From positions 48,781,272 through 48,845,271 of the forward strand of contig NC_068910.1 of NCBI RefSeq assembly GCF_023091745.1: DNA of 64,000 nucleotides, written 5' to 3'. The position numbers were made by a program, and so were the translations under genes. Of this stretch, positions 1 through 21,762 are shown in pieces. The DNA is from Budorcas taxicolor. Its lineage: Eukaryota; Chordata; Mammalia; Artiodactyla; Bovidae. Numbering within the stretch: the first letter of the stretch is position 1; every line of letters begins with the position of its first letter. The notes under the pieces are model-generated. The model did no database searches, had not been told where the DNA came from, and was given only the letters and a program-made list of their open reading frames with translations.

Positions 1-889
1 TTCATTAATGGCTAACACTGCAGAATAATCTGGAACCTTGACTCACTAAAGAGTAAACTGCATGTTAAGATTAAAAAAGCAGTATGGTTTAACACAAGCT
101 GACCATTTTCTAATTACTTAGAGATGAGTCTCACTAGCCAGGCCGTTGAGCTGCTTCTCAGGTGGCATTAAGTTCCGGCTTTCGGCAACTGTGGCTCAAG
201 GAATGGAACCTGGGTTCCAGGGATACAGATTCTGGTTGAAGGGCCACAGCTAGAGACACACTGGTCCAGGTTTACAAATTTCCTAAGAAAACAGAGACTC
301 CACGCCTATCAAGCGCCTGTTAGGCATCTTGCATCAACGATAGGATACTGAGCCCAAAAGTAAAAGTGTTAGTCACTCAGTCGGGTCCAACCCTATGCAA
401 CCCCATGGACTATAGCCCACCAGGCTCCTCTGTCCATGAGATTCTCCAGGCAAGAATACTGGAGTGGGTTGTCATTTCCTTCTCCAGGGGATCTTCCTGA
501 TTCAGGGATCAAACCCAGGTCTCCTGCATCGCAGGCAGATTCTTTACTGCCTGACCCACCAGGGAAGCCGAGGAAATTGAGACAGAGATGAAGGGCACCC
601 AGATCTACCCAGGTGGTCCCCGGAAGACACCAGGCCCCCTGCTCCCAGTCTGACCCTGACCTCTACCCTTCTGGTCAGGAGAGTCCCTGACTTTTCTTTC
701 CTATAATTCCATTCTTTCCCTCTTCTTTGGAAAAAGCCTGACAACGAGAATAAAAGCAGACTGAATACATATCATTTTTAATGTCTGCTCATCAATGTTT
801 TTAGCCCATGTACATGAGATGTATATTTATGCAAAATTAGAGAAAGAATTCGACCCTGACTTGTAATCAAAGAGGAATGTTTAACCAAC
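1..889. other. XYLB intron 7 (partial)
   Basis: Non-coding. It holds a reversed Bov-tA SINE at about 360-570 and otherwise sequence I cannot assign. Neither strand gives an open frame resembling XYLB exon 8. Confidence 0.7.
360..570 (-). mobile_element. Bov-tA SINE
   Basis: Reverse orientation: GTCACTCAGTCGGGTCCAAC at the left, then a CCAGGCAAGAATACTGGAGTGG core, ending in the tRNA-like head complement CCACCAGGGAAGCC. It lies in XYLB intron 7. Boundaries are approximate. Confidence 0.9.
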
Positions 890-11086
<10,197 letters not shown>

Positions 11087-11300
11087 GGCCGCGGATCCGG
11101 CGGCGCGCGGTTCCGTCAGTCCTTCCCGCGGCCGGACTGTCGCCGCGCTCCAACGCGCAGACACGCCGGGCCCGCCCCTCGCCCCGCCCGGCCGAACTCC
11201 CGGACCCGGGGCCCCCGCCGCCTTGCGCTCTGGCGCCACCTGCGGGCGAGCGAGGTGGCGACGCGCCGCTGCTCGGCATCAGGTGCTTTTCGCACCTGGG

Positions 11301-12530
11301 CGACCGGCAGCTCGCTCCCTCCAACCCCACCTCGCCCGCCTCCATCCAAATGTGCTCCCTGCGCAGACCCGGCCTTTTCGCGGCCTGCTTTCCCTTGGAG
11401 GACGCCTGGACCAGAGGATTCATCCTTAGGCCGGCTTGTTCCCACCCGTCTCTCTGAGAGCCCGGGGCCTGGGACCTCCAAGTTCGTCTCTCTCAGGTAC
11501 TGGAGCCCTGTCCACTCATGGTGCTGAGTTAGGGGGCACAGGGCAATGGACCCAGAGACTGAATCCGCGCTGTCGGCAGTGAAAGCGAAGAGCCCCAATC
11601 CCTGGACCACCAGGAAACTCCCTAGGCATTAGCTTTGAAGTACTTTTTAAAATTCAGCACTGTTTTTACAGTTTACTACTAGTTATATGTATTCTCTGGT
11701 TCCCAAACTGTGCACCCAGGTGCTCTGGGAAGGTGCAGGGAACCCACAGGGGTGCAGCCGGGTAGTTTTACTTTTGGAGGGAAAGACGGGCATACTCATC
11801 TCAACCTTTGTCAGTCTCTAAGGGCACTGGTGAGTGGTTGACTGTTGACTGCTGGGCAGTCAACGGTTCTTACACTGGATTTGCTAGATTCTTTTCTAGG
11901 ATAAGGCATATCTTTGCAAACCTGTGTCATAGTCATCAGCAAATCGCGGTGATTAAGCAGTCATGGTGATAAGTACTGCAGGAAAATTAAAGTGCAAAAA
12001 TAAGGGCAGCGGTTTTCAGTCTGATCCTAATCTTTCAAGAGTTGTGAAACACCCAACAGGCACACACATCCCCTTAGTGAGCAATTATGCTTGTTTAAGA
12101 AGGAAATGAAATCATTTTCTCTCCCTACTTATGTGCACTAATTTCTTTAAAGAGCTTTTAAGTTGTTAGGACACAGGTATATATGAAGCTGTTTGGGTCT
12201 AACTATTGATCCTTACTAAACAGAACCATTAATCTTTTCTTTCGGCCAAGAAGCATGTGACAAAACTCAGATTCTGAAGGATGCCATGAAGTGTACAGTG
12301 TGTGGGAACCCCTCATCTGCTTGGTTGCTTGTAACAGCTCTTTCGTGTTCATTAGTGTACTGACCCCAGGTTTTGCTGCTCAAGCTGCCCCTGAGGGACA
12401 CTGGGGTGGACTCCAGTTCCCCACTATTGCAAGTAGCACAGGTTGAAACATCCTCATCCATGGTTCTGTGGACCTCTGGGGGGAATTTTTTTTTTGGGGG
12501 GGTGGGTAATATCCAAGAGTAGGGTTTATA
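11301..12530. other. Intergenic, upstream of XYLB
   Basis: From 11.3 kb the CpG density falls away. I see no conserved coding frame or recognisable young repeat between 11.3 and 12.5 kb. Confidence 0.5.
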
Positions 12531-12536
12531 CTATGT

Positions 12537-13680
12537 GTGCATAACTCGTGTGATCAGAGTACTGGATTACTTCTGAGAATCGCTATACTGGTCTACACTC
12601 CCACCTGGAATGCCCAAGGGTACCTGAACTTCTCCATCCTATATATATTATCTGGCATTTATATCCTTTTTGATTTTGGCAGTGTAATAGGTGAGGAGTG
12701 GCTTCTCATTATTGCTTTAATTTGCATTTCTCTCATTATTGATGATTTTGAGCTTCTCTTCATATACACTCACCAGCCATTTAGGATTTCCTGACATTCA
12801 GTGAATCCCCTGCTTATTCCCTTTGCCCATTTTTCAAATTGGGAATTTTTGTCTTTTTTTAAGGATTTGCAGGAGTTTCTTATATTTCAAGATGTAAGTT
12901 CCCAGTTGGTCTTAGGTATTGCAAATATCTTCTCCCAATATGTCATTTATCTGCTAACTTTGTCCATCTTGCCCTTCATGGACTGGAAAAATTTAATTTG
13001 AATGTAATAAAATCTGTCAGTTTTTCTCCATATTGATTTTGTTTAAGAAGTGTTTCCCCACCTTCAAGCCACAAAGCTACTTTCTGACATTTTCTACAAA
13101 GATATTAGCTTACATTTTCTTCTCTTAGCAAGGTCTATGACCAACCTAGACAGCATATTAAAAAGCAGAGACATTACTTTGCCAACAAAGGTTCATCTTG
13201 TCAAAGCCACTGGTTTTTCTGGTAGTCATATATGGATGTGAGAGCTGGACTATAAAGAAAGCTGAGCGCCAAAGAATTGATGCTTTTGAACTGTGGGGTT
13301 GGAAAAGACTCTTCAGAGTCCCTTGGACTGCAAGGAGATCCAACCAGTCCATTCTAAAGGAGATCAGTCCTGAATATTCATTGGAAGGACTGATGCTGAA
13401 GCTGAAACTCCAATGCTTTGGCCACCTCATGCGAAGAACTCATTGGAAAAAACCCTGATGCTGGGAAAGATAAAAGGCAAGAGGAGAAGGGGACAACAGA
13501 GGATGAGATGGTTGGATGGCATCATCGACTCAATGGACATGAGTTTGAGCAAGCTCCGGGAGTTGGTGATGGACAGGGAAGCCTGGTGTGCTGCAGTCCA
13601 TGGGGTCACAAAGAGTCGGACATGACTGAGTGACTGAACTGAGCAAGGTCTTTGACTGAATCAAGTTTTCTTTCAGTCTA
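12537..13680 (-). mobile_element. Antisense L1 fragment split by BovB
   Basis: TTTAATTTGCATTTCTCTCA and CCTTTGCCCATTTTTCAAAT are hallmarks of antisense L1 3' ORF2. It continues after the BovB insertion at 13642. Confidence 0.75.
13137..13641 (+). mobile_element. BovB LINE 3' end, 505 bp, with perfect 10-bp target duplication
   Basis: 5'-truncated BovB (RTE clade) coding for the C-terminal part of the reverse transcriptase protein (AERQRIDAFELWGWKRLF-type), then the tail GACATGACTGAGTGACTGAA. It is flanked by AGCAAGGTCT at 13127-13136 and 13642-13651. The frame is broken. It is not a host gene. Confidence 0.93.
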
Positions 13681-14149
13681 GGTGTTTGTTAACTGAATAT
13701 ATTACATCTTGACACACAAGTCAGTGAAAACTAATCTGAGGGTAAGCACTAGATGTAAGCTCTTCAGAAAAAGAAAAACATTTCATTTAGTAGATATAAA
13801 AATGAGAACTCATTGTAAAATAGGAAAAGGGAGACAAACATAAATTCAGTTTCTATACTCTGTTCACCAATGAAACACCCCTGAACTATCTCTTCATTCT
13901 TTAAAGTCTGCAGCCACAACATGAATTTTTCTCAAAGTTAACCTCTTTGAGAAAAACTCTGAAGAAATATGCTTTCTGGATAAAAATGCACTGTTTTTAA
14001 ACTCCAATATATTTTATTCTGTTTGTATAATAATAGCAGACTAATTGTTTTTATCATTAGTACTGATTCTACTGAAACCATTCAGGCATATATACATCCT
14101 TTTAAATAAGTAGTTTTAAGAGTGAAAAGTTAGGAGTATACTGGTAGCT

Positions 14150-14202
14150 TTATATATATAAAGCTATATATATATAAAGTTTGATATATAGTATATATAT
14201 CC
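14150..14202. repeat. (TA)n-rich microsatellite
   Basis: Imperfect alternating TATATATA blocks separated by AAAGC and AAAGTTTG. Confidence 0.85.
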
Positions 14203-14280
14203 CTTCCACTTTTAACACAAAGATAAAAATCACTGAATCAAAACTAATCAGAAATTGGGAAATGGAATAGAAAATTCAGG

Positions 14281-14387
14281 CACTTCCCTAGTGATCCAAT
14301 GGTTAGGACTTGGAACTTTCCACTGCCATGGCCCTGGGTTGGGGAACTAAGATCCTGCAAGTAGCATGATGTGGCCAAAAAATGAAA
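14281..14387 (+). mobile_element. CHR-type SINE
   Basis: CACTTCCCTAGTGATCCAAT head and GGGGAACTAAGATCCTGCAA. Confidence 0.85.
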
Positions 14388-14428
14388 GTTTAAAAAAAAT
14401 CAATTATGATTCAGATTCACTAATTTAG

Positions 14429-14632
14429 GGCTTCCCTGGTGGCTCAGATGATAAAGAATCTGCCTGCAATGTGGGAGACCTGGGTTTGACCCCTGGGTTG
14501 GGAAGATACCCTGGAGAAGGGAACAGCTCCACTCCAGTATTCTGGCCTGGAGAATGCCATGGGCAGAGGAGCCTAGCATGCTACAGTCCATGAGGTCGCA
14601 AAGAGTTGGACATGACTGAGTGACTTTCACAT
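14429..14632 (+). mobile_element. Bov-tA SINE
   Basis: Full-length: GGCTTCCCTGGTGGCTCAGA, GGGTTTGACCCCTGGGTTGG, and a tail GACATGACTGAGTGACTTTC. Confidence 0.93.
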
Positions 14633-14929
14633 TCAATAATTTATTATACCTGTCTGAAATCTTATAGATTTCATCTTGAGATATGTCAGAAATTAAATAA
14701 TTCTTCTTTCTGTTCTATCTCAAAGGTAGTACAAGATTTTTGTAAGATCAGTGGGACACTATTATGAGTGAAAAGAAATGTTTTGAACTATAGCCCTTAG
14801 CAGGGCAAACGTCATACAGATTTGTTTATCCAAGTCTGAGGGTGAGGGGTGGGTCCTGCCTCTAGTTAAATAAGTAACTCAAGCAGCTGAGATTCAGATT
14901 TTTTTTAAAGCTGATCTCAGCTATTAAAA

Positions 14930-15400
14930 TGAATGCATTTGAATCAGTTCTAATGAGGTGGATGAAACTGGAGCCCATTATATAGAGTGAAGTAAGTCAA
15001 AAGAAAAACACCAAAACAGTATATTAATACATATATATGGAATTTAGAAAGATGGTAACTATGACCCTATATGCAAGACAGCAAAAGAGACACAAATGTA
15101 AACAACAGACTTTTGGACTCTGTGGGAGAAGGTGAGGGTGGGATGATTTGAGAGAATAGCATTGAAACATGAATTATCATATGTGAAATAGATTGCCAGT
15201 CCAGGTCCGATGCATGAGACAGGGTGCTCAGGGCTGGTGCACTGGGATGAGACCCTGAGGGATGGGGTGGGGAGGGAGGCAGGAGGGGGGGTTCAGGATG
15301 GGGAACACATGTACACCCAGAGCCGATTCATGTCAATGTATGGCAAAAACCACCACAATATTGTAAAGTAATTAGCCTCCAGTTAAAATAAATTTAAATC
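14930..15400 (+). mobile_element. Bovine L1 3' end
   Basis: GAGGTGGATGAAACTGGAGC through CAAAAACCACCACAATATTG and TTAGCCTCCAGTTAAAATAA, the typical bovine L1 3' UTR. A Bov-A2 SINE sits in its A-rich tail. Confidence 0.85.
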
Positions 15401-15670
15401 AATGGCACCCCGCTCCAGTACTCTTGCCTGGAAAATCCCATGGACAGAGGAGCCTGGTAGGCTGTAGTCCATGGGATCGCTAAGAGTCGGACACGACTGA
15501 GCAACTTCACTTTCACTTTTCACTTTCATCCATTGGAGAAGGACATGGCATCCCACTCCAGTGTTCTTGTCTGGAGAATCCCAGGGACGGGGGAGCCCGG
15601 TGGGCTGCCGTCTCTGGGGTCGCACAGAGTCGGACACGACTGAAGCGACTTAGCAGCAGCAGCAGCAAAT
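15401..15670 (+). mobile_element. Bov-A2 SINE
   Basis: Dimeric copy starting AATGGCACCCCGCTCCAGTA and ending in CGACTTAGCAGCAGCAGCAG. Young, near consensus. Confidence 0.93.
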
Positions 15671-16027
15671 CAATAAATAAAGCTGATTTTGTGTTTACAT
15701 CTGGAGAAAAGTTTGATGGACTTTGATGTTCCATCAGATTCTAAAGAGCCCTGAGGAGAAAAGCTCCTGCTCTTTCTGTGTTTGTATTCACCTCAGAAGC
15801 TAATTTGATTTAGGAAAACTAACCGTTGGTGTTCTTCTCTTGCATTTTCCTGGCTTTACTGCTTTTATCCCTTGGAATCTCAATTTCTCCTATTCCAGTA
15901 GTGTTTAAAGCAGATAATTAAACCCTGTAGTTTTGTATACATGAAAGGAAGGTCTGGAAATATATACTTCAAGTTTTGGGTTTTTTCAATGAGTTTCTTT
16001 TCTGTCAAAGACAGACTTAAATATTTA

Positions 16028-16167
16028 TTCGGCTCTTCTGGGTCTTAGTTGTGGCATGCAAACTTTTATTTGTGGCATGTGGGATCTAGTTCCCTGGCCA
16101 GGGATCAAACTGGGCCCCCTGCATTGGGAGCACAAAGTCTTAGCCACTTTCCATTAGGGAAGCCTCT
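16028..16167 (-). mobile_element. CHR-type SINE, reversed
   Basis: CTGGCCAGGGATCAAACTGG and the complement of the head, ATTAGGGAAGCCTC. Confidence 0.85.
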
Positions 16168-16504
16168 CCAAGATATTAACAATTATCTGTTGGAATGAGA
16201 TTTAGAAACTGGTGGTTAGGGAGTGACTTCTGCATTTTAATTTACTCTGTATTGTTGAGCTTTTAACTTTTAGACTAAAAGAATAAAGAAAAAGAAAACA
16301 AGCAAACAAAATAGCAGTAACAGGGTGGATCTCAGGCTCCTTAGTACTTTTAACTTATTCTCTTAAATAATTCCTGAGTCAAAGAGGAAGTCAAAATACA
16401 ACACACTGTTTAGAACCCAGGAAAAGGAAAACATCCTTTCAAGAACTTTGGGGATACACATACTCAAAAGATAAATGCATATTCTTGAATGCTTTCACTA
16501 AGGA

Positions 16505-16735
16505 GTGAAAAGAGCAACTAAGCCCATGCACCACAACTACTGAGCCAGCATTCCAGAGCCCACGAGACCACGTATTGCAGCTACGAAAGCCCGCCCGCTG
16601 TCTAACCTGTGCTCCGCAACAAGAGAAAACTCCGCCAGGAGACGCTCGCTCGCCGCAACTAGAGTAGCTCCAGGTTGCTACAACTAGAGAAAGCCCAAGT
16701 AGCAACAAAGACCCAGCACAGCCAAAGATAAATTA
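16505..16735 (+). mobile_element. CHR SINE body without head
   Basis: GAGCAACTAAGCCCATGCAC through GACCCAGCACAGCCAAAG. The tRNA-like head is missing. Confidence 0.8.
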
Positions 16736-16791
16736 AAAAAATTGTTTAAAGAGTGAAAAGAAATGAACGAACATCACATAGTGAGCAGAGG

Positions 16792-17128
16792 GGCTTCCAT
16801 GGTAGCTCAAATGGTAAAGAATCCGCCCTGCAATGAATGCAGGAGACCCTGGTTCAACTCCTGGGTGGGGAAGTTCCCCTGGAGAAGGGATAGGCTACCC
16901 ACTTCAGTATCCTTGGGCTTCCCTGGTGGCTCAGATGGTAAAGAATCTGCCTTCAATGAGGGAGACCTGGGTTCGATCCCTGGGTTGGAAAGGCCCCCTG
17001 GAGGAGGGGCATGGCAACCCACTCCAGTATTCTTGCCTGGAGAATCCCCGTGGACAGAGGAGCCTGGCGGGCTACAGTCCATGGGGTGGCAAAGACTCGG
17101 ACATGACTGAGCTACTAAGCACAGCACA
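16792..17128 (+). mobile_element. Two tandem Bov-tA SINEs, second inserted in first
   Basis: A first head at 16792 (GGCTTCCATGGTAGCTCAAA) breaks off after CTTCAGTATCCTT near 16915, where a second complete copy begins (GGGCTTCCCTGGTGGCTCAG). Confidence 0.88.
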
Positions 17129-17149
17129 GCATACATAGTGAGCAGAGTT

Positions 17150-17770
17150 GTGTATTCCCCAAATGTACATTCAAGTTCTAATTCCCAGTACCTGTGAATG
17201 TGACCTTATTTGGATATAAGGTCTTTGCAGATGTAATCAAATTTAAATGACTTCGTACTGGGTGGGCCCTCGTCCGGTGACTGGTATCCCCATAGGAAAA
17301 GAGAAATTTAGACACACACACAGATACACACTCAAGGACTGCTGGCAACTACCCAAAGCTAGAAGAGGCACAGAAAGGTTCTTTCCCAGATTCTCCAAAG
17401 AGAACACTCAGTTCAGTTCAGCCGCTCAGTCACGTCTGACTCTTTGCGACCCCATGGACTATAGTACGCCAGGCTTCCCTGTCCACCACCAACTCCCGGA
17501 GCTTACGCAAACTCATGTGCATTGTCGGTGACGCCATCCAACCATCTCATCCTCTGTTGTCCCCTTCTCCTCCTACCTTCAATCATTCCCAGCATCAGGG
17601 TCTTTTCAAATGAGTCAGTTCTTCGCATCAGGTGACCAAAGTACCCCACCATAATCTTAATTTTTGGATTGTAGACTCTAGAACTGTGAAAAAGTAAATC
17701 TCCATCTTTAAACCACCCACTTTGTGGTACTTTTTTCAGCAGGCCCAGAAAACTAATACACTCCATAAAT
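17150..17770 (+). repeat. Ancient repeat split by BovB
   Basis: Second copy of the old family seen at 7910-8600: GAATGTGACCTTATTTGGAT and GGTGGGCCCTCGTCC, then after the BovB AAACCACCCACTTTGTGG and AACTAATACA. Confidence 0.65.
17411..17650 (-). mobile_element. BovB 3' fragment
   Basis: Starts CAGTTCAGTTCAGCCGCTCA and runs through the complement of the BovB 3' coding end. 5'-truncated. Confidence 0.9.
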
Positions 17771-18005
17771 CAGGGGCTCTGAAAGATACACAGCCTTTTG
17801 ATGTACTTCCCTCTATGTATAAAGAAATGCCTGAATTTTACATAACTGCTGAAGTCCCTGTTAAACTGCCCACTTCTCTAAACAGTATGTCATGGACAGC
17901 TTTTCATGTCTGCAAATATAGAGCTTTAATAAACTGTATTAACTATATAATCTGAACAGTAGCATCTCTTAGTAATGACTTAAAGTTTGTTTTAAAGAAG
18001 ATTGG

Positions 18006-18128
18006 GACTTCCCTGGCAGTCCAGTGGTTAGAATTCCACTCTTCCACTGATCGGGACATGGGTTCAGTCTTTGGTTGGGGAACTAAGATCCCATAAGCTT
18101 CACGCCCCCGCCCCCCTGCCAAAAAAAA
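18006..18128 (+). mobile_element. CHR-type SINE
   Basis: GGACTTCCCTGGCAGTCCAG head, then GGGGAACTAAGATCCCATAA and a C-rich, A-rich tail. Confidence 0.88.
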
Positions 18129-18147
18129 TTGAAATTAAAAAAAATTT

Positions 18148-18293
18148 ATTTATTTGGCTGTGCCAGGTCTTAGCTGCAGCACACAGGGTCTTTATTCTTT
18201 ATTGCAGCAGGGGGAACCTAACCAGGGATCAAACCTGGGCCCCCTCCCTTGGGAGCATGGAATCTTAGCCTCCAGATCACCAAGGAAATCCCC
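18148..18293 (-). mobile_element. CHR-type SINE, facing the previous copy
   Basis: TTATTTGGCTGTGCCAGGTC through AACCAGGGATCAAACCTGGG and CACCAAGGAAATCCCC. With the copy at 18006-18128 it forms a tail-to-tail inverted pair separated by about 20 bp. Confidence 0.88.
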
Positions 18294-18539
18294 TCAAATT
18301 GTATTTTCCCCAAATTGTATATTTTTAATGTAAGAAAGCTGCAATGAACCTCCTTGTGTACACCTATCTTCGTATCTCCTCCTTTGGGTAAGTCAAGGGA
18401 GGATTCCTGAGTCAAAGGGTAGACAGAGTCAGAACATCAATATTTGTACATCATACCAAACTCCCCTCCAGAAATGCTGCACAACTCTACTGCGGTCAGG
18501 TCAGCACCCTGCTCTCTGCTCCTTCATTACTCTGCCTTC

Positions 18540-18880
18540 TGCTAATCTCTCTTTTTTAACATCCTCATTGATATATAAGTCACATACCACACAATCTACT
18601 TAGAGTACTCGATCAATGGTTTTGAGTGTGTTCACAGAATTGTGCAACCATTGCCACAACCAATTTTAGGACACTTTCATAAGCCCCCAAAGAAATCCCC
18701 TTGTTCATTCGTTCCCATTCTCCCCAAACACTGGCAACCACTAATCTACTTTGCCTATTTAGGACATTTAAATTAAATAGAATCATACAACCTCTGTGGC
18801 CTCTTGTGACTGGTTTACTATACTCCGCATACTTTTCAAGACTCATTCACATTGTAGTGAAGCTGAGCCTCCTAAAACAA
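18540..18880 (-). mobile_element. Antisense old L1 3' end
   Basis: TTCACAGAATTGTGCAACCA and CACAACCAATTTTAGGACAC are typical of L1M 3' ends. Confidence 0.6.
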
Positions 18881-19721
18881 AGTTTCCTTACCTGGTTTAT
18901 GATTAACCTCTCTATTGAAACCATTATTCCTTTTCTTGTCCCCTCTGACCTTGATCCTGTGCTCACTGAACCCTAATCAACTAGAGGTATCTGATGACTA
19001 AGACAGCTACTGTTGATAACATGGAAACAGCATCTGTGTACTAAAATTGCTGTTGTAGATATCTAATGTACAAACTCAAGTTACATCTCCAGGGCAAGAT
19101 GAGCTCACAGGCCCCTGAGCCATGGACCATCTAGATCAGAGAACTGGAAACTGGAAAGCTCATGACTCCTTGAAACTATGATTTTTAAAATATCAGGGAA
19201 ACGATACAGGACAATGACTAATCTCAGCTTCCTTGTTCTTCCCTTTTAAAAACACCTCCAACTCGAAGTTGGAATGGATCGGAAATGTGTCCCCTGCTCC
19301 CTTTCTTGGCACTCTGCAATAAACCATGACTTTGCTGCTAACATCCAGTGTCAGAGTTTGGCCTTCTACACTGCAGACACAGGAGCCCTTTGCTGAGTAA
19401 CAGTAGTGCATATAAGTACTTCATTTCTTTTTTGGGCCAGAAAACATTCTACTGTATGGATATATCACCCTACAGCCAGCAGGGTGACCCTTGTGGAAGG
19501 CAAAACTGACTCTGTGTCCACTGCCTCAAAGCCGGCAGAAGCTCCTCACTGCCCTCAGGATAACGACACAGCCTGACCTCGGCCTATGGGCATGCCTACA
19601 TCTCAGCTCCCACATTTCAAGCCCTCAACAGCCTCATCTGGCTAGTGGCTAGCCTATGGCCTGTTAAAATATACAATGCCAAACTCTAGGTAATATTAGC
19701 CATTGATTAGATAAGCAAATG

Positions 19722-19940
19722 GCCTTCCCTAATGGTTCAGAGGTAAAGAATCTGCCTGCAATGAGGGAGACACGGGTTTGATCCCTGGGTCGGGAAGATT
19801 CCCTGGAGAAGGAAATGGCAATGCACTGCAGTATTCTTGCCTGGGAAATCTTAACACACAGAGGAGCCTGCTGGGCTACAGTCCATGGGGTCACAAAAGA
19901 GCCAGACACTACTTAACAACTAAACAACAGCAACAACAGA
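19722..19940 (+). mobile_element. Bov-tA SINE
   Basis: GGCCTTCCCTAATGGTTCAG head and CCCTGGGTCGGGAAGATTCC. The tail is an (AACA/GCA)-rich run. Confidence 0.9.
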
Positions 19941-20365
19941 TAAGCAAACTGGGTCCTATCTGCAAGTGACTGACAAATCCTGGCCACCTAAGGAATATTT
20001 ATGTGAGGTAGGGGTGTTCTAGATCTTCTGCCAGTCACGTCTGTGGCCACCAGCTCTTTCGACCCTGCCCCATCAGTTTTCTCTGTCCAGACCCATGTCT
20101 TCCTCCCGTTCCCTGCAGCACTGGCTGAATCCTTCCACCAAAGTAACGTGAGATGAGGCATTTAAACAGAGCTAATGTGTGGGCCATCACAGCTCACAGA
20201 CAGGCCTCTCCCAGAAGGAGCAAGGAAGGCCTTTCAAATAGCCTATTGTCCTGTAAGCAGAAATTTCGCGAGATCGTTTCTCCTGGGCCTTTCAAACCCC
20301 TCTTTGGAGGCAATCCTGGGAAATTGAGTAAAGAACAGAGAAATCAGAAAATGATATCTTTATAC

Positions 20366-20565
20366 ATTTAGAATGGATAAACAACTAGGTCCTAGTGTAT
20401 AGCACAGGAAGCTACATCCAACATCCTGGGATAAACCATAATGGAGAAAAACATTAAAAAAAAAAAAAGAATGTGTATATGTGTATAACTGAGTTACTTT
20501 GCTCTACAGCAGAAATTAGCACCACATTGTACATAAATCAACCATACTTCAATTTTTTAAAAAAA
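20366..20565 (+). mobile_element. Bovine L1 3' end
   Basis: ATGGATAAACAACTAGGTCC, AGCACAGGAAGCTACATCCA and ACATTGTACATAAATCAACC, ending near a poly(A)-like run. Confidence 0.8.
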
Positions 20566-20579
20566 TGGTATTTTAAGAT

Positions 20580-21416
20580 GGAGTCCTAGACACCAGCTTC
20601 TTACTGTCCTGAAGTTTGGGTGCCCTGCTGCCCTGCACTCCAGCCCCTGCCCAGGAGACCCTGAGGTTCCATGAAAACACTCTTTCCTCCCTTCCCACAG
20701 AATCCCTGGGGAGTTAGCACCTCCCTGCAAATTGGTAATGATCTTCCAAATAAACTCTCCCAGGGAGGAGAGAGAGAGAGTGGAGTCCAGGGCCTGACCC
20801 AAACGTTTCTAGGTCTGACCAGTAGCTAAGGAATCCTGGGCCCTGCCTGGAGGAGCCTCTACACTGACTGGGAAGGCAGACTCACCTCCAGGGCAGCCAG
20901 GACTGTGAGCTGGGGTTTGAGCATTATCCTAAGGGTGGTGGAGGTCAGAGGTCAGTCGGGATGGAATCATCAGGGAAGACACAGCCCTCCCCTCTCCACA
21001 GGATGAGAGTGAGATAGGTAATCCCCAAGGGGTGCTTATTTGGGAAAAGCAAAGCAAAGATGGTGTGAGAAAGCCTTGTGCCATGGCACGAAAGGGAGAC
21101 TTTCTCATTCCTTTACATTCCACCCCTCCCTTGACAGGTGAGCACACAGGGGCGGGCCTGTGGAATCTGTCCCCAGCCTGCACTGGAAGCAGGAAGACCA
21201 CCCACACTAGTGGACACCTGAGCTAAAGGAGGTGGGCAGCGTGGAGGCGAGTGCTGCCCTTTCCCAGTCCTGGCCCTCACAGACACGACTCACCCGCACA
21301 CCCCAACCAGATGACTCCTCGCTGTCCCCAGAGGCCACTCTCCTCCAGGTTTGGGCCCCTGGGTCCTCTGGACACAGTGAATTTTGACCTAGTCATCTCA
21401 AGTGAAACATGGTACC
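20580..21416. other. Intergenic, immediately 3' of SLC22A14
   Basis: No repeat or coding signal I can name. It includes a short GAGAGAGAGA run at about 20770. Confidence 0.45.
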
Positions 21417-21422
21417 TTTATT
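21417..21422 (-). terminator. SLC22A14 poly(A) signal AATAAA
   Basis: The plus strand reads TTTATT, giving AATAAA about 135 nt after the SLC22A14 stop codon. A short 3' UTR is plausible. The cleavage site is not defined. Confidence 0.65.
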
Positions 21423-21554
21423 GGAATGAATCATATGCTAGTTCCCTGAGAGGTGGGAGGGCCGGCCTTGGAGCAGGACTGACCCTGCCCCCCCAAGTTG
21501 GAATAGGCCTAGAATTCACAGCCCCATATCCAGCCGCTCAGCTCCCACCCGAGG

Positions 21555-21762
21555 TCATGCGGGGGCCTGGTGCTCAGTCCTCCTCCTTGCCTGTTTTTCT
21601 TCTTCAGAGTGCAAAGATGGGCTGGAGAGGCCATCGTGGTCTACGCTTGTCAACCTGGCGTTGAGAATGGTGTTCTTGGCTGCTTCTTCGTCATTCAACA
21701 TGTCCTCATTCGAGAGTTCCTCGCTTATGCTCCTGAAGAAACCATTGGAGAAAAAGTCTGAG
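21555..21762 (-). CDS. SLC22A14: SLC22A14 coding exon 10, acidic tail
   Basis: 208 nt including TGA at 21557-21555, acceptor GGATGCAG. It encodes SSDFFSNGFFRSISEELSNE, then DMLNDEEAAKN and a basic end EEEKQARRRTEHQAPA. Not similar to the human tail I recall. Confidence 0.85.

Noticed and set aside
16792..17128. tRNA genes suggested by box-B-like GGTTCGATCCC in many places
   Set aside because: They are the tRNA-derived heads of Bov-tA and CHR SINEs. None forms a full cloverleaf with a proper acceptor stem.
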